Of a stretch of 64,000 bases of DNA, positions 42,476 to 51,108 are shown piece after piece (position 1 is the first letter of the stretch; each line of letters opens with the position of its first letter). This DNA is from Pseudomonas nitroreducens NBRC 12694 (lineage in GTDB: Bacteria; Pseudomonadota; Gammaproteobacteria; Pseudomonadales; Pseudomonadaceae). A program made the translations under genes and the position numbers. The notes below the pieces were generated by a model. The model ran no database searches and had not been told where the DNA came from. It was given only the letters and a program-made list of their open reading frames with translations. The stretch spans positions 124,001 through 188,000 of the forward strand of contig NZ_BDAI01000010.1 in assembly GCF_002091755.1 (NCBI RefSeq), given 5' to 3'.

Positions 42476-43228
42476 TCAGGCCGCGCTTTTCTTCTCGGCT
42501 CTTTTCTTCTCGTCGCTGCCCTGCTGGACGAAGCGCATCATCCACTCACCCACCGCCGTCCCCTGGTGCGGGCGCGCAAGGCTATCGATACCGGACTGGA
42601 ACACCGGCTCGCTGAAGATGTGCTTGCGCAGTTCCAGGATCGCCTGGGAATAGTCGCTCTGGAACTCCGGGTGGCCCTGGAAGCACAGCACCTGATCACC
42701 GATGGCGTAGGCAGCATTCGGGCAGAAATCGCTGGAAGCGATGCGGCGCGCGCCGTGGGGTAGCTCGGTGACCTGGTCCTGGTGGCTGACCAGCAGGGTC
42801 AGGCCATCACCCAGCGACGGGCTCATCCACTCCGGCTGCTCCTCGATGCGGTAGTCGTGGATACCCACGCCCCAGCCCTGGCTGGCACGCTCGGTCTTGC
42901 CGCCCAGCACCAGCGCCAGCAACTGGTGGCCAAAGCACACGCCCAGCAGCTTGTCGCCGCGCTGGTAGAGCTTGAGTACGTAGTCCTTGAGGGTCTGGAT
43001 CCAGGGATCAGTGCCGAAGGAGTCCGCCTTGCTGCCAGTCACCAGGTACGCATCGAACTTCTCATCATCGGGCGGGTAATGCCCTTCCACCACGTTGTAG
43101 ACCTTGAACTCGGCCGGAACGGGTTGCTTGGCGAACAGTTGCTGGAACATCCAGCCATAGCCCTTGTACTGATCGATGAGTTCGGGGCGGAGGATGTCGG
43201 TTTCCAGAATGCAGATGTGCAACGACAT
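42476..43228 (-). CDS. class I glutamine amidotransferase-like protein
   Basis: A 250-residue stand-alone GATase domain. The nucleophile is Cys98 in GVCFGHQ, with His186 and Glu188 in FQGHPEF completing the triad. Relatives hydrolyse gamma-glutamyl bonds or supply ammonia, for example GMP synthase-like and PuuD-like proteins. The tail is lysine/glutamate-rich (SDEKKRAEKKSAA). The start is the ATG giving MSLHICILETDIL; a 33-residue upstream extension is rejected. No synthase partner is adjacent, so the substrate is unknown. Confidence 0.85.
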   Translation of the reverse strand: MSLHICILETDILRPELIDQYKGYGWMFQQLFAKQPVPAEFKVYNVVEGHYPPDDEKFDAYLVTGSKADSFGTDPWIQTLKDYVLKLYQRGDKLLGVCFGHQLLALVLGGKTERASQGWGVGIHDYRIEEQPEWMSPSLGDGLTLLVSHQDQVTELPHGARRIASSDFCPNAAYAIGDQVLCFQGHPEFQSDYSQAILELRKHIFSEPVFQSGIDSLARPHQGTAVGEWMMRFVQQGSDEKKRAEKKSAA

Positions 43229-43432
43229 GCAGGGGTGATTCCTGGGGGGTTGGCGGCTGATAAGAGTGGTTATCCTGACACTGATGAAACGCGCGTGAAA
43301 ATTACGCCCTATTTTTTCACCGCACAAGATGCCGAAGCCGATTCTTGTGCAGGAATTTCAGGGGAAATACCGGAAAAACCGACTTCCTTCAATTGCACCG
43401 GCGCACAAGGGTGACGGCCGGTTGGCAAGGAT

Positions 43433-43987
43433 TCAGTCCAATGACCGCTCGCGCAGAACCGAGTTCGCGTCCACTACCTGCGCGTATTCGCCTTGCAGGT
43501 TGGCCAGGGACATGGCGTGGACCTCCTCTGCGCTGTGCAGCACGCCGTTGAAATCGCGCTTGTCGAAGGCGAAACAGGCATCCGCCGCCAGCTGCGTAGA
43601 GAAGCCCAGGTTGCCCGCGGTGCGGGCCGTGGATTCCACCGAGTTGTTGGTACTCACGCCGCAGATCACCACCGATTCGATGCCGCGCACGCGCAACCAG
43701 CGTTCCAGGGCGCTGTTGATGAAGGCGTCGGGGACGTTCTTCTCCACCACGTGCTCGTGCCTCAGCGGCGCCAGCTCCGGCTGGAATTCCGCGCCGGGCT
43801 GGCCGGGCCAGAACGGTGAGCCTGGTGTACGAGAAATGTGCCGCACGTGAACCACCGGCCAGCCAGCCTGGCGCCAGGCTGCCAGTAGCTCACCGATGCG
43901 CCGTTCGGCCTGCGGGTTGTTGCGCGACTCGGGGCTGGTGCGCATGCCGTTCTGCATATCGATGATCAACAGGGCGGGAGCGGTCAT
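43433..43987 (-). CDS. isochorismatase-family hydrolase with Ser in place of the catalytic Cys
   Basis: A 184-residue isochorismatase-fold protein. The Asp of the triad is present (Asp10 in LLIIDMQNG), as is the Lys (Lys83 in VEKNVPDAF). The position normally held by the nucleophilic cysteine is Ser116 (GVSTNNSVESTAR; codon TCG). Family amidases such as nicotinamidase and N-carbamoylsarcosine amidase need that cysteine, while true isochorismatases dispense with it. So this may hydrolyse a vinyl ether or have altered chemistry. It is transcribed alone, after a terminator. Confidence 0.83.
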   Translation of the reverse strand: MTAPALLIIDMQNGMRTSPESRNNPQAERRIGELLAAWRQAGWPVVHVRHISRTPGSPFWPGQPGAEFQPELAPLRHEHVVEKNVPDAFINSALERWLRVRGIESVVICGVSTNNSVESTARTAGNLGFSTQLAADACFAFDKRDFNGVLHSAEEVHAMSLANLQGEYAQVVDANSVLRERSLD

Positions 43988-44040
43988 CGGTGCGGTCCTG
44001 ATGGGCGGAAAGACGCCATTCTATGGGCTGCGCAGACGAG

Positions 44041-44067
44041 AAAAAACCGGCCATGCGGGCCGGTTTT
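44041..44067 (-). terminator. terminator downstream of the fadB-like gene
   Basis: AAAACCGGCC/GGCCGGTTTT stem with six T on the minus strand. It separates the fatty-acid oxidation pair from the isochorismatase-like gene. Confidence 0.8.
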
Positions 44068-44100
44068 AGAGAGCGGTTGAAAGTCCGTGCAAGTCGATTG

Positions 44101-44216
44101 CCCTCACCCCAGCCCTCTCCCAGAGGGAGAGGGGGCGGATCGTGCCGGCTGATGCCACGGTTTCACCCTGCGCCGAACGGTCCCCTCTCCCTCCGCGAGA
44201 GGGTTAGGGTGAGGGG
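44101..44216. repeat. 115-bp dispersed palindromic element, copy 1
   Basis: Terminal arms CCCTCACCCCAGCCCTCTCC and inverse GAGAGGGTTAGGGTGAGGGG flank an internal tract with CCGGCTGATGCCACGGTTTC. The inverted form of the same sequence recurs at 55014-55134, and a divergent copy at 58019-58126. Confidence 0.85.
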
Positions 44217-44233
44217 CTCTCGAAGGAACCGAC

Positions 44234-46378
44234 TCAGAAGCTTTCGCCCCGCGCCGCTTTCTCCAGCAACAGCGCCGGCGGCAGGAAGCGCTCGCCGTAC
44301 TGCTCGGCCAGGTACTGGGCGCGGGCGACGAAGTCCTTCAGGCCGTACTGGTTGATGAACTGCAGCGCACCGCCGCTCCAGGCCGCGAAGCCGATGCCGA
44401 AGATCGAGCCGATGTTGGCGTCGGCGGTGGAGGTCAGCACGCCCTCCTCCACGCAGCGCACCGTCTCGATAGCCTGCACGAAGAGAATGCGGTCGCGCAC
44501 GTCCTCGGCGGAAATCTGCGCGTCAGCCTTCTCGAAGCGCTGTTTCAGCTCAGTCCACAGATGCTTCTTGCCGTTGGCCGGATAGTCGTAGAAACCGGCG
44601 CCGGCGGCTTTGCCCGGGCGCTTGTACTCGTTGACCATCAGGTCCACCACGGCGAAGGCCGGATGCTTCGGCAATGGCTTGCCTTCGGCTTCCAGGTCCT
44701 TGCGGGTCTGCTCGCGGATATGGGTCATCAGGCTCATGGAGACTTCGTCGCTGATCGCCAGCGGGCCTACCGGCATGCCGGCCTGGCGCGCCTGGTTCTC
44801 GATCATCGCCGCCGACACGCCTTCGCCGAGCATGGCCAGGCCTTCGTTGGTGAAGGTGCCGAACACGCGGGAGGTAAAGAAGCCGCGGCTGTCATGGACG
44901 ACGATCGGGGTCTTCTTGATCTGCAGGACGTAGTCGAAGGCCCGGGCCAGGGTGGCGTCGTCGGTCTTCGCGCCGCGGATGATTTCCACCAGCGGCATCT
45001 TGTCCACCGGGCTGAAGAAGTGCAGGCCGATGAATTTCTGCGGCTGCGCCACGGCTTCGGCCAGGCCGGTGATCGGCAGGGTCGAGGTGTTGGAGGCGAT
45101 CACCGCGTCCGGCAGCGCGGCGGTTTCCGCAGCAGCGCTGACCTTGGCCTTCAGGCCACGGTCCTCGAACACGGCTTCGATGATCAGGTCGCAGCCTTCG
45201 AAATCGGCGTCACTGGCCGTCGGCTTGATGCGGGCGAGGAAGGCGTCGCGTTTCTCGGCCGTCATCTGGCCCCTGCCGACTTTCTTGTCCAGCAGGCCGG
45301 CGGAGTACGCCTTGCCCTTTTCCGCCGCTTCGACGGAAACGTCCTTGAGCACCACCTCGATGCCGGCGGCGGCCGAGACGTAGGCGATGCCCGCGCCCAT
45401 CATGCCGGCGCCGACGACGCCGACCTTCTTCGTCTGCTGCGGCGGGATGCCTTGCGGACGGGATTTGCCGGCGTTGATCTCGTTGAGCTGGAACCAGAAG
45501 GTGCCGATCATGTTCTTCGCCACCTGGCCGGTGGTCAGCTCGGTGAAGTAGCGCGCCTCGATCAGCTGCGCGGTATCGAAGTCCACCTGGGCGCCTTCCA
45601 CGGCAGCGCACATGATCTTCTCCGGTGCCGGGAAGCAGCCCTTGGTCTTGTCGCGCAGCACGGACGGGGCGATGGCGAGCATCTGTGCCACGGCCGGGCT
45701 GGACGGCGTGCCGCCGGGGATCTTGTAGCCGGCGCTGTCCCACGGCTGCTTGGCGGCCGGGTTGGCGGCGATCCACTCGCGGGCCTTGCTCAGCATCTCG
45801 TCGCGGCTGGAGGCCAACTGATGGATCAGGCCGGCCTTGAGCGCCTGGTCCGGGCGCACTTTCTTGCCTTCGGCCAGATACGGCAGGGCTTTCTCCAGCC
45901 CCAGCAGGCGCACCATGCGCACTACCCCGCCGCCACCGGGCAGCAGGCCCAGGGTGACTTCCGGCAGGCCGAGCTGGACGTGGCTTTCGTCCAGGGCGAT
46001 GCGGTGGTGGCAGGCCAGGCAGATTTCCCAGCCGCCGCCCAGCGCCGCGCCGTTGATGGCGGCAACTACGGGCTTGCCGAGGGTTTCCAGGCGGCGCAGC
46101 TGGCCCTTGAGCACCAGGATGCCTTCGTAGAAGGCCTTGGCGTCCGCCTTGGTGACCTTGATCAGTTCATTGAGATCGCCACCGGCGAAGAAGGTTTTCT
46201 TCGCGGAGGTGATCACCACGCCGGCGATCGAGTCCTTCTCGGCTTCCAGGCGCGCGACAGTGGCGGCCATGGCCTCGCGGTAGACACCGTTCATGGTGTT
46301 GGCGCTCTGGCCAGGCATGTCCATGGTCAGGACGACGATGTTGTCCTGGCCTTTCTCGTAACGGATGGCGTCAGTCAT
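44234..46378 (-). CDS. fatty acid oxidation complex alpha subunit-like (enoyl-CoA hydratase / 3-hydroxyacyl-CoA dehydrogenase)
   Basis: A 714-residue multifunctional protein. The N-terminal crotonase domain has AAINGAALGGGWEICLACHHRI and LGLPEVTLGLLPGGGG, including both catalytic glutamates. Next is a Rossmann NAD domain (VGVVGAGMMGAGIAYVSAAAG) with the catalytic histidine in GLHFFSPVDKMPLVEII, then a C-terminal 3HCDH domain ending at an alpha-helical tail. It performs the hydration and oxidation steps of beta-oxidation. The thiolase gene lies 161 bases upstream on the same strand. The start ATG gives MTDAIRYEKGQDN; a longer frame upstream is not credible. Confidence 0.95.
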   Translation of the reverse strand: MTDAIRYEKGQDNIVVLTMDMPGQSANTMNGVYREAMAATVARLEAEKDSIAGVVITSAKKTFFAGGDLNELIKVTKADAKAFYEGILVLKGQLRRLETLGKPVVAAINGAALGGGWEICLACHHRIALDESHVQLGLPEVTLGLLPGGGGVVRMVRLLGLEKALPYLAEGKKVRPDQALKAGLIHQLASSRDEMLSKAREWIAANPAAKQPWDSAGYKIPGGTPSSPAVAQMLAIAPSVLRDKTKGCFPAPEKIMCAAVEGAQVDFDTAQLIEARYFTELTTGQVAKNMIGTFWFQLNEINAGKSRPQGIPPQQTKKVGVVGAGMMGAGIAYVSAAAGIEVVLKDVSVEAAEKGKAYSAGLLDKKVGRGQMTAEKRDAFLARIKPTASDADFEGCDLIIEAVFEDRGLKAKVSAAAETAALPDAVIASNTSTLPITGLAEAVAQPQKFIGLHFFSPVDKMPLVEIIRGAKTDDATLARAFDYVLQIKKTPIVVHDSRGFFTSRVFGTFTNEGLAMLGEGVSAAMIENQARQAGMPVGPLAISDEVSMSLMTHIREQTRKDLEAEGKPLPKHPAFAVVDLMVNEYKRPGKAAGAGFYDYPANGKKHLWTELKQRFEKADAQISAEDVRDRILFVQAIETVRCVEEGVLTSTADANIGSIFGIGFAAWSGGALQFINQYGLKDFVARAQYLAEQYGERFLPPALLLEKAARGESF

Positions 46379-46539
46379 TTTTGTTTTCTTCCCATGCTGG
46401 GGGATCGCTTCAGGGGCGTCACGAGCGAAGGTCAGGCAGGGCGGAATCTCTTCGGGAAGCGGAGTTGGCTGTAGCCAATGAGCATTCCCGGAGAGCTTCC
46501 AACGCGGCATGGCCGAGCGCAGTTGCCCATGATCGATCC

Positions 46540-47745
46540 TTAAATACGTTCGATGATGGTGGCTATGCCCATGCCGCCGCCCACGCAGAGGGTGGCCAGG
46601 CCGTAGCGCAGGTTGCGCCGCTCCAGCTCGTCCAGCAGGGTGCCGAGGATCATGCAGCCGGTGGCGCCCAGCGGGTGGCCCATGGCGATGGAGCCGCCGT
46701 TGACGTTGACCTTGCTCTCCGGCACGCCCATGTCCTTCATGAACTTCATCACCACCGAGGCGAAGGCTTCGTTCACTTCATAGAGGTCGATGTCCTCGGC
46801 CTTGAGCCCAGCCTTGGCCAGCGCCTTGCGGGTTGCCGGCGCGGGGCCGGTGAGCATGATGGTCGGGTCGGTGCTGGTCACCGCGGTGGCGACGATGCGC
46901 CCGCGGGCCTTCAGGCCCAGCTCGCGGCCCTTGGCTTCGGAGCCGATGAGCATGGCGGTGGCGCCGTCGACGATGCCGGAGCTGTTGCCCGGCGTGTGTA
47001 CATGCTCGATGCGCTCGACGAAGCTGTACTTGCGCAGCGCGCTGGCGTCGAAGCCCATCTGTCCCATCATCTCGAAGCTGGGCTTGAGCGCGCCGAGGCC
47101 TTCGAGGGTCGAGTCGCCGCGAATGAACTCGTCATGGTCGAGCAGGACGATGCCATTCTGGTCGGTCACCGGCACCAGGGACTTGGCGAACAGTCCTTCG
47201 GCGCGGGCCTTGGCGGCCTTCTGCTGGGAGCGCAGGGCGAAAGCGTCGACGTCGGCACGGCTGAAGCCTTCCAGGGTGGCGATCAGGTCAGCGCCGATGC
47301 CCTGGGGCACGAAGCTGGTGTGCAGGTTGGTTTCCGGGTCCAGCGCCCAGGCGCCGCCGTCGGAGCCCATGGGCACGCGGGACATGGATTCGACGCCGCC
47401 GACCACCACCAGGTCCTCGAAGCCCGAACGCACCTTCATAGCGCCCAGGTTGACCGCCTCCAGACCCGAGGCACAGAAGCGATTGATCTGCACGCCGGCG
47501 ACCTGCTCGTCCCAGTCGGCCACCAGCGCAGCGGTCTTGGCGATGTCCGAGCCCTGGTCGCCCACCGGGGTCACACAGCCCAGGACGATGTCGTCGACCT
47601 GGGCGGTATCCAGCTGGTTGCGCTGCTGCAGTGCGCGCAGCACGCCGGCCATCAGGTTGACCGGCTTGACACTGTGCAGCGCGCCGTCCTTCTTGCCCTT
47701 GCCGCGGGGAGTACGCACCGCGTCGTAAATGAATGCTTCGGTCAT
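46540..47745 (-). CDS. acetyl-CoA acyltransferase (thiolase)
   Basis: A 401-residue thiolase. The acyl-accepting Cys91 is in NRFCASGLEAVN. The histidine is in GGSIAMGHPLGATG and the second cysteine in TLCVGGGMG. The family cleaves 3-ketoacyl-CoA (degradative) or condenses two acetyl-CoA. With the fadB-like gene downstream, the degradative role is favoured. The ATG follows GAGAGAACGCC. Direct repeats at 47822-47862, about 80 bases upstream, may be a regulator site. Confidence 0.93.
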   Translation of the reverse strand: MTEAFIYDAVRTPRGKGKKDGALHSVKPVNLMAGVLRALQQRNQLDTAQVDDIVLGCVTPVGDQGSDIAKTAALVADWDEQVAGVQINRFCASGLEAVNLGAMKVRSGFEDLVVVGGVESMSRVPMGSDGGAWALDPETNLHTSFVPQGIGADLIATLEGFSRADVDAFALRSQQKAAKARAEGLFAKSLVPVTDQNGIVLLDHDEFIRGDSTLEGLGALKPSFEMMGQMGFDASALRKYSFVERIEHVHTPGNSSGIVDGATAMLIGSEAKGRELGLKARGRIVATAVTSTDPTIMLTGPAPATRKALAKAGLKAEDIDLYEVNEAFASVVMKFMKDMGVPESKVNVNGGSIAMGHPLGATGCMILGTLLDELERRNLRYGLATLCVGGGMGIATIIERI

Positions 47746-48191
47746 GGCGTTCTCTCTTAGAGTTGTCGTCACGCAGGCGTGGCGTGTCGGCCTACCTTAG
47801 CGGCGTATCGGCAGGGAGCAATGACCGCAGCGCTCAGCGAAATTGACCGCCACGCTCAGCGACCGATCGGAGGTGATCGAGCCGAAAGCTCTGGAAAGGG
47901 GTTTTCGGCGGGAACGGACGAGCGGTCGAAAAGCTGAACCGCGTTGTCACGTTCCAGTCATATAGAGGGAATATGCCTGAAGCTGCATCACTTGCTGCAA
48001 GATGGTCTAAGCCCGCGCAGCACTAGGCTTAGACTCCGTTATGCAGTGAATGAAAAGCGTGCAGATGATGCGAAAAGTGCCGTTGCCGGGTTTTGCCGGC
48101 TCGGCGGGAGTAACCAGAAGCCAAGGCATGCGCGCCACTATCAACAGGCCGTGGGTGGCCGTGCCAAGAACAAGAAAGGCGGAAGGACATC
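47746..48191. other. intergenic region with operator-like repeats
   Basis: 446 bases without a convincing gene between the divergent thiolase and the 32-residue micro-protein. The left part carries the promoter area and direct repeats for thiolase; the right part must drive the micro-protein and cytochrome genes. Short open frames here lack ribosome sites. Confidence 0.5.
47822..47862 (-). promoter_or_regulatory. tandem direct repeat, possible regulator binding site for the thiolase operon
   Basis: TGACCGCAGCGCTCAGCGA and TGACCGCCACGCTCAGCGA occur as two 19-base copies 22 bases apart, matching at 17 of 19 positions. The two-turn spacing on one face of the helix is the usual layout of AraC-family activator sites. 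They end 77 bases before the thiolase ATG, a suitable place next to a -35 region. Confidence 0.5.
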
Positions 48192-48290
48192 ATGGACAAA
48201 CAATCGAGAAAGTGGCGTCAGGCAAGCCTGATCGTCTTCGCAACCACCGTTGTACTGATCATCCCCAATCTGAGTCGTCTGGTCGGCTAG
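48192..48290 (+). CDS. 32-residue membrane micro-protein
   Basis: A short frame with a very good ribosome site (GGCGGAAGGACATC before the ATG). The product has a basic N terminus (MDKQSRKWRQ), one hydrophobic segment (ASLIVFATTVVLIIPNL) and a short tail SRLVG. The positive-inside rule predicts a single-pass inner membrane peptide with a cytoplasmic N terminus. I recognise no family. The cytochrome gene begins 143 bases downstream on the same strand. Confidence 0.6.
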   Translation: MDKQSRKWRQASLIVFATTVVLIIPNLSRLVG

Positions 48291-48433
48291 GGCCAACACC
48301 CGGCTACCCCGTCGCTGCGTACCGCGTGCCGCCATCCGCGCGCCACGGTCAACGCAGCGCGGGAGCCACCCATCTCCTGCGGCGCCCACTCCTCTGCTAA
48401 TGTTCCGCGGCCCACTCCGCCACGGATGCGACC

Positions 48434-49237
48434 ATGCGCCCACTGCTGCTGACGCTGCTCCTGCTCTGCCCCACCGCTTTCGCCGCGACGCTCACCCTCG
48501 AACTGCCCGATGGCAAGCACAGCCTGACCAGTGAGCAATTGCTGGCCGATCCCCAGGCGCAGGACATCGAGATTCCCGCCGACGTTTCCTACAACCGCAC
48601 CATGCGTTACCGCGCGGTGCCACTGGCCGCGCTGCTCAAAGGCGTGAAGCCCGGTGATCACCTGCAGGCGGTGGCCCTCGATGGATTCGCCGCCGAGCTG
48701 CCAGCCGCGCCGCTGCTGGAGAACACAGGCTCGCGCGCCTGGCTGGCCATCGAGGAAGCCGATAGGCCCTGGCCGAAACTCGGCGACGGCAAGCCGTCCG
48801 CCGGGCCGTTCTACCTTGTGTGGAGCGATCCCAAGGCCGCCGGCATAGGCCCGGAGCAGTGGCCGTTCCAGGTTGCCAGCATCCGTTACCTGAAGCCCCT
48901 GGCCGAACGCTTCCCGGCGCTGCTGCCGGCGAAGAGCGCACCGAAGCCAGTGCAGGACGGTTTTGTCCAGTTCCAGAAGAACTGCCTGGCCTGCCACCGC
49001 CTGAACGGTGCCGGGGATTCGCAGTTCGGTCCGGACCTGAACATCCCACACAACCCGACCGAATACTTCGCCGCGGGCTATCTCAAGCGGTACATCCGCG
49101 ACCCGCAGAGCCTGCGGCACTGGCCGGAAGCGCGGATGAAAGGGTTTGCGACGGATGCGATCAGCGACAAGGAGCTGGATGAGATCGTCGCTTACCTGAA
49201 GCACATGGCGGGGCGCAAGGTGAAGGTTGGCGGCTAG
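48434..49237 (+). CDS. periplasmic c-type cytochrome with N-terminal molybdopterin oxidoreductase-like domain
   Basis: A 267-residue exported protein. The signal peptide ends AFAA. Residues about 20-155 resemble a beta-rich sulfite-oxidase/YedY-type domain (RYRAVPLAALLKGVKPGDHL) but without the family's molybdenum-liganding cysteine. The C-terminal 90 residues form a monohaem cytochrome c with CLACH at 184-188 and a likely axial Met in ARMKGF. It would transfer electrons in the periplasm. The partner oxidase or dehydrogenase is not in the window. Confidence 0.82.
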   Translation: MRPLLLTLLLLCPTAFAATLTLELPDGKHSLTSEQLLADPQAQDIEIPADVSYNRTMRYRAVPLAALLKGVKPGDHLQAVALDGFAAELPAAPLLENTGSRAWLAIEEADRPWPKLGDGKPSAGPFYLVWSDPKAAGIGPEQWPFQVASIRYLKPLAERFPALLPAKSAPKPVQDGFVQFQKNCLACHRLNGAGDSQFGPDLNIPHNPTEYFAAGYLKRYIRDPQSLRHWPEARMKGFATDAISDKELDEIVAYLKHMAGRKVKVGG

Positions 49238-49252
49238 AAGCCGGGGCTCTTT

Positions 49253-49328
49253 GTAGGGCGCATAACGCGCCAGCGTTATCCGCCTTATCGATATCGGCGG
49301 ATAACCTGTTCCAGGTTATCCGCCCTAC
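49253..49328. repeat. intergenic inverted repeat
   Basis: GTAGGGCG ... CGCCCTAC ends with internal pairing of GGATAAC / GTTATCC. The same class of palindrome is frequent between pseudomonad genes. It lies after the cytochrome gene. Confidence 0.6.
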
Positions 49329-49397
49329 CTACTGAATCGTCTGGCGGGACGGAAGGTTAACGCCTGGGGCTGATCGGCAAGGCCTGCGTAGCGGCTG

Positions 49398-49465
49398 TTC
49401 GCGAGCAAGCTCGCTCCTACATCCCTGCACCGATGCATCCCTGTAGGAGCGAGCTTGCTCGCGAA
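49398..49465. repeat. REP inverted pair (opposite arrangement)
   Basis: TTCGCGAGCAAGCTCGCTCC ending in TAC, then TGTAGGAGCGAGCTTGCTCG about 21 bases on. The two units point outward relative to the other REP pairs in the window. Confidence 0.8.
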
Positions 49466-49484
49466 CCCGCCCCGCAGCGAAACG

Positions 49485-50219
49485 TCAGTGCCAGTAATCC
49501 CCCGGCGGCGCCGGCAGTTCGCCAAGCAACTGACGTAGCCCGGCGCCCCACTGCCCGCGAATGCCCTCGAAATACGAATCGCCCTCCTGGATACGATACC
49601 CCGCCGGCACCTCCAGGCTGCCTTCGCGATACACCAGCAGGTCCAGCGGCATGCCCACCGAGAGGTTGCTGCGGATGGTCGAGTCGAAGCTGATCAGCGC
49701 GCAGCGCAGCGCCTGTTCCAGCGGTGTCGCGTAGCTCATGGCGCGGTCGATGATCGGCTTGCCGTATTTGCTTTCGCCGATCTGGAAGTAAGGCGTGTCG
49801 CGGCAGGACTCGATGAAGTTGCCCTGCGGATAGACGTTGAACAGACGCGGCACTTCCTGGCCGATCTGGCCGCCGACCAGGAACGAACTACCCAGGTCGA
49901 CGCCCTGGTTCTGGCCGATGTTCTCATCGTGATCGACCACCTCGCGCAGAGTCGAGCCCACCAGCCGGGCCGCCTCGAACAGGTTCTCGACATTGCCCAG
50001 GTTCGGCCCGTCGCTGCCCATGCGCAGGCGCAGCGTGCTGATCACCGATTGCGAGGTGGCCAGGTTGCCGGCGCTCTGCACCACGATCAGGCGCTCGCCG
50101 GGTGTGCCGAAGATGTGCAGCTTGCGGAACACGGCGATGTTGTCGACGCCGGCGTTGGTGCGCGAATCGGAAACGAAGACCAGGCCCTGGGCGAGGTTCA
50201 TGGCGACGCAATAGGTCAT
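49485..50219 (-). CDS. Anbu proteasome-like peptidase
   Basis: A 244-residue Ntn-hydrolase of the Anbu type. The putative nucleophile is Thr2, exposed after removal of the initiator Met (MTYCVAMNLAQGLVFVSDSR); the serine/aspartate of VSDSR and the LIVVQSAGNLATSQS strand follow the proteasome beta fold. Anbu forms an open helical oligomer with weak or unknown peptidase activity. It follows the transglutaminase gene by 79 bases and completes a four-gene module with it, the alpha-E protein and an ATP-grasp protein. A substrate made by the ATP-grasp enzyme is likely. Confidence 0.9.
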   Translation of the reverse strand: MTYCVAMNLAQGLVFVSDSRTNAGVDNIAVFRKLHIFGTPGERLIVVQSAGNLATSQSVISTLRLRMGSDGPNLGNVENLFEAARLVGSTLREVVDHDENIGQNQGVDLGSSFLVGGQIGQEVPRLFNVYPQGNFIESCRDTPYFQIGESKYGKPIIDRAMSYATPLEQALRCALISFDSTIRSNLSVGMPLDLLVYREGSLEVPAGYRIQEGDSYFEGIRGQWGAGLRQLLGELPAPPGDYWH

Positions 50220-50298
50220 GGCGTTCTCATGGCAGGTTCAGGGAACGGGAAAGCTGGCACCGATCTTAAGCCGGTGCCCGGTCTTTCGCCACGCCCGC

Positions 50299-51108
50299 TC
50301 ATTGCTGCATCTGCTGGGCCTGCTGGAGATGCCCAGGCGCCACGGTGACGCGGGCGTGCATCTGCTCGCCGCCGCCACCCCGACGCATGCCGCGCACCGG
50401 GCAAGCGTCGAGGTAGTCCAGGCCCACCGCCAGTTTCAGGTGGCGTTCAGGACGGTCCAGCACGTTGGTCACGTCGAAGCTGTACCAGGCGTCGTCCAGC
50501 CAGGCCTCCGCCCAGGCATGGCTGGCGAGGTGCTCTTCGCTGTCGGTGTAGAGGTAGCCGGAAACGTAGCGCGCCGGCACGCTCAGATAGCGCAGGCAGG
50601 CGAGAAAGGCGTGGGCATGGTCCTGGCAGACCCCTTGCCCGGCCGCAAAGGCTTCGGCGGCGGTGCTGTCCACCTGGGTCGAACCGGGCACGTAGGCGAT
50701 GCGCTCGTTCAGCGCCTGCATCAGGCGGATCATCGCCTTGCGGTCGCGCCGCTCGGCACACTGGGCACGGGCGAACTCCTGCAGCGCGCCGTCGGCCTGG
50801 GTCAGGCGCGTGCCACGCAGGAACGGCAGCGGCGACAGGTGATCGTGCTCGCGCTCGTTCTCCACGTCGATTTCAACGTTGCCGTGAGCGGCTATGGCAA
50901 TGGCCTCGTGGGGCTCGTCGAGGGTCAGCACATGGAGGATGTTGCCGTAGGCATCGCGCTGCGGGTGCGCCGGGCGCGGCAGGTGCAGTTGCCAGTCCAG
51001 GACGTGCTGGCGCTCGCTTTCCTGCGGGGTCAGGCGCAGGTACTGGATGCTCGCGCGCACCTGGTCTTCGTAGCGGTAGGTGGTGTCGTGGCGGATGGAG
51101 AGTTTCAT
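50299..51108 (-). CDS. transglutaminase-like cysteine peptidase (Anbu module)
   Basis: A 269-residue protein with an N-terminal bacterial transglutaminase beta domain (MKLSIRHDTTYRYEDQVRAS) and an active catalytic core: Cys161 in GQGVCQDHAH, His197 in SHAWAEAW and Asp212 in SFDVTN. It probably cleaves or forms amide bonds in a peptide conjugate in the cytoplasm, as no signal peptide is seen. Its ATG overlaps the stop of the alpha-E gene by four bases (ATGA), so the two are translationally coupled. Confidence 0.92.
   Translation of the reverse strand: MKLSIRHDTTYRYEDQVRASIQYLRLTPQESERQHVLDWQLHLPRPAHPQRDAYGNILHVLTLDEPHEAIAIAAHGNVEIDVENEREHDHLSPLPFLRGTRLTQADGALQEFARAQCAERRDRKAMIRLMQALNERIAYVPGSTQVDSTAAEAFAAGQGVCQDHAHAFLACLRYLSVPARYVSGYLYTDSEEHLASHAWAEAWLDDAWYSFDVTNVLDRPERHLKLAVGLDYLDACPVRGMRRGGGGEQMHARVTVAPGHLQQAQQMQQ

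Noticed and set aside
47944..48400. Open frames of 95 and 116 codons before the cytochrome gene
   Set aside because: Neither has a ribosome site or hydrophobic or domain features. The better-supported 32-codon frame lies in a different reading frame over the same stretch.
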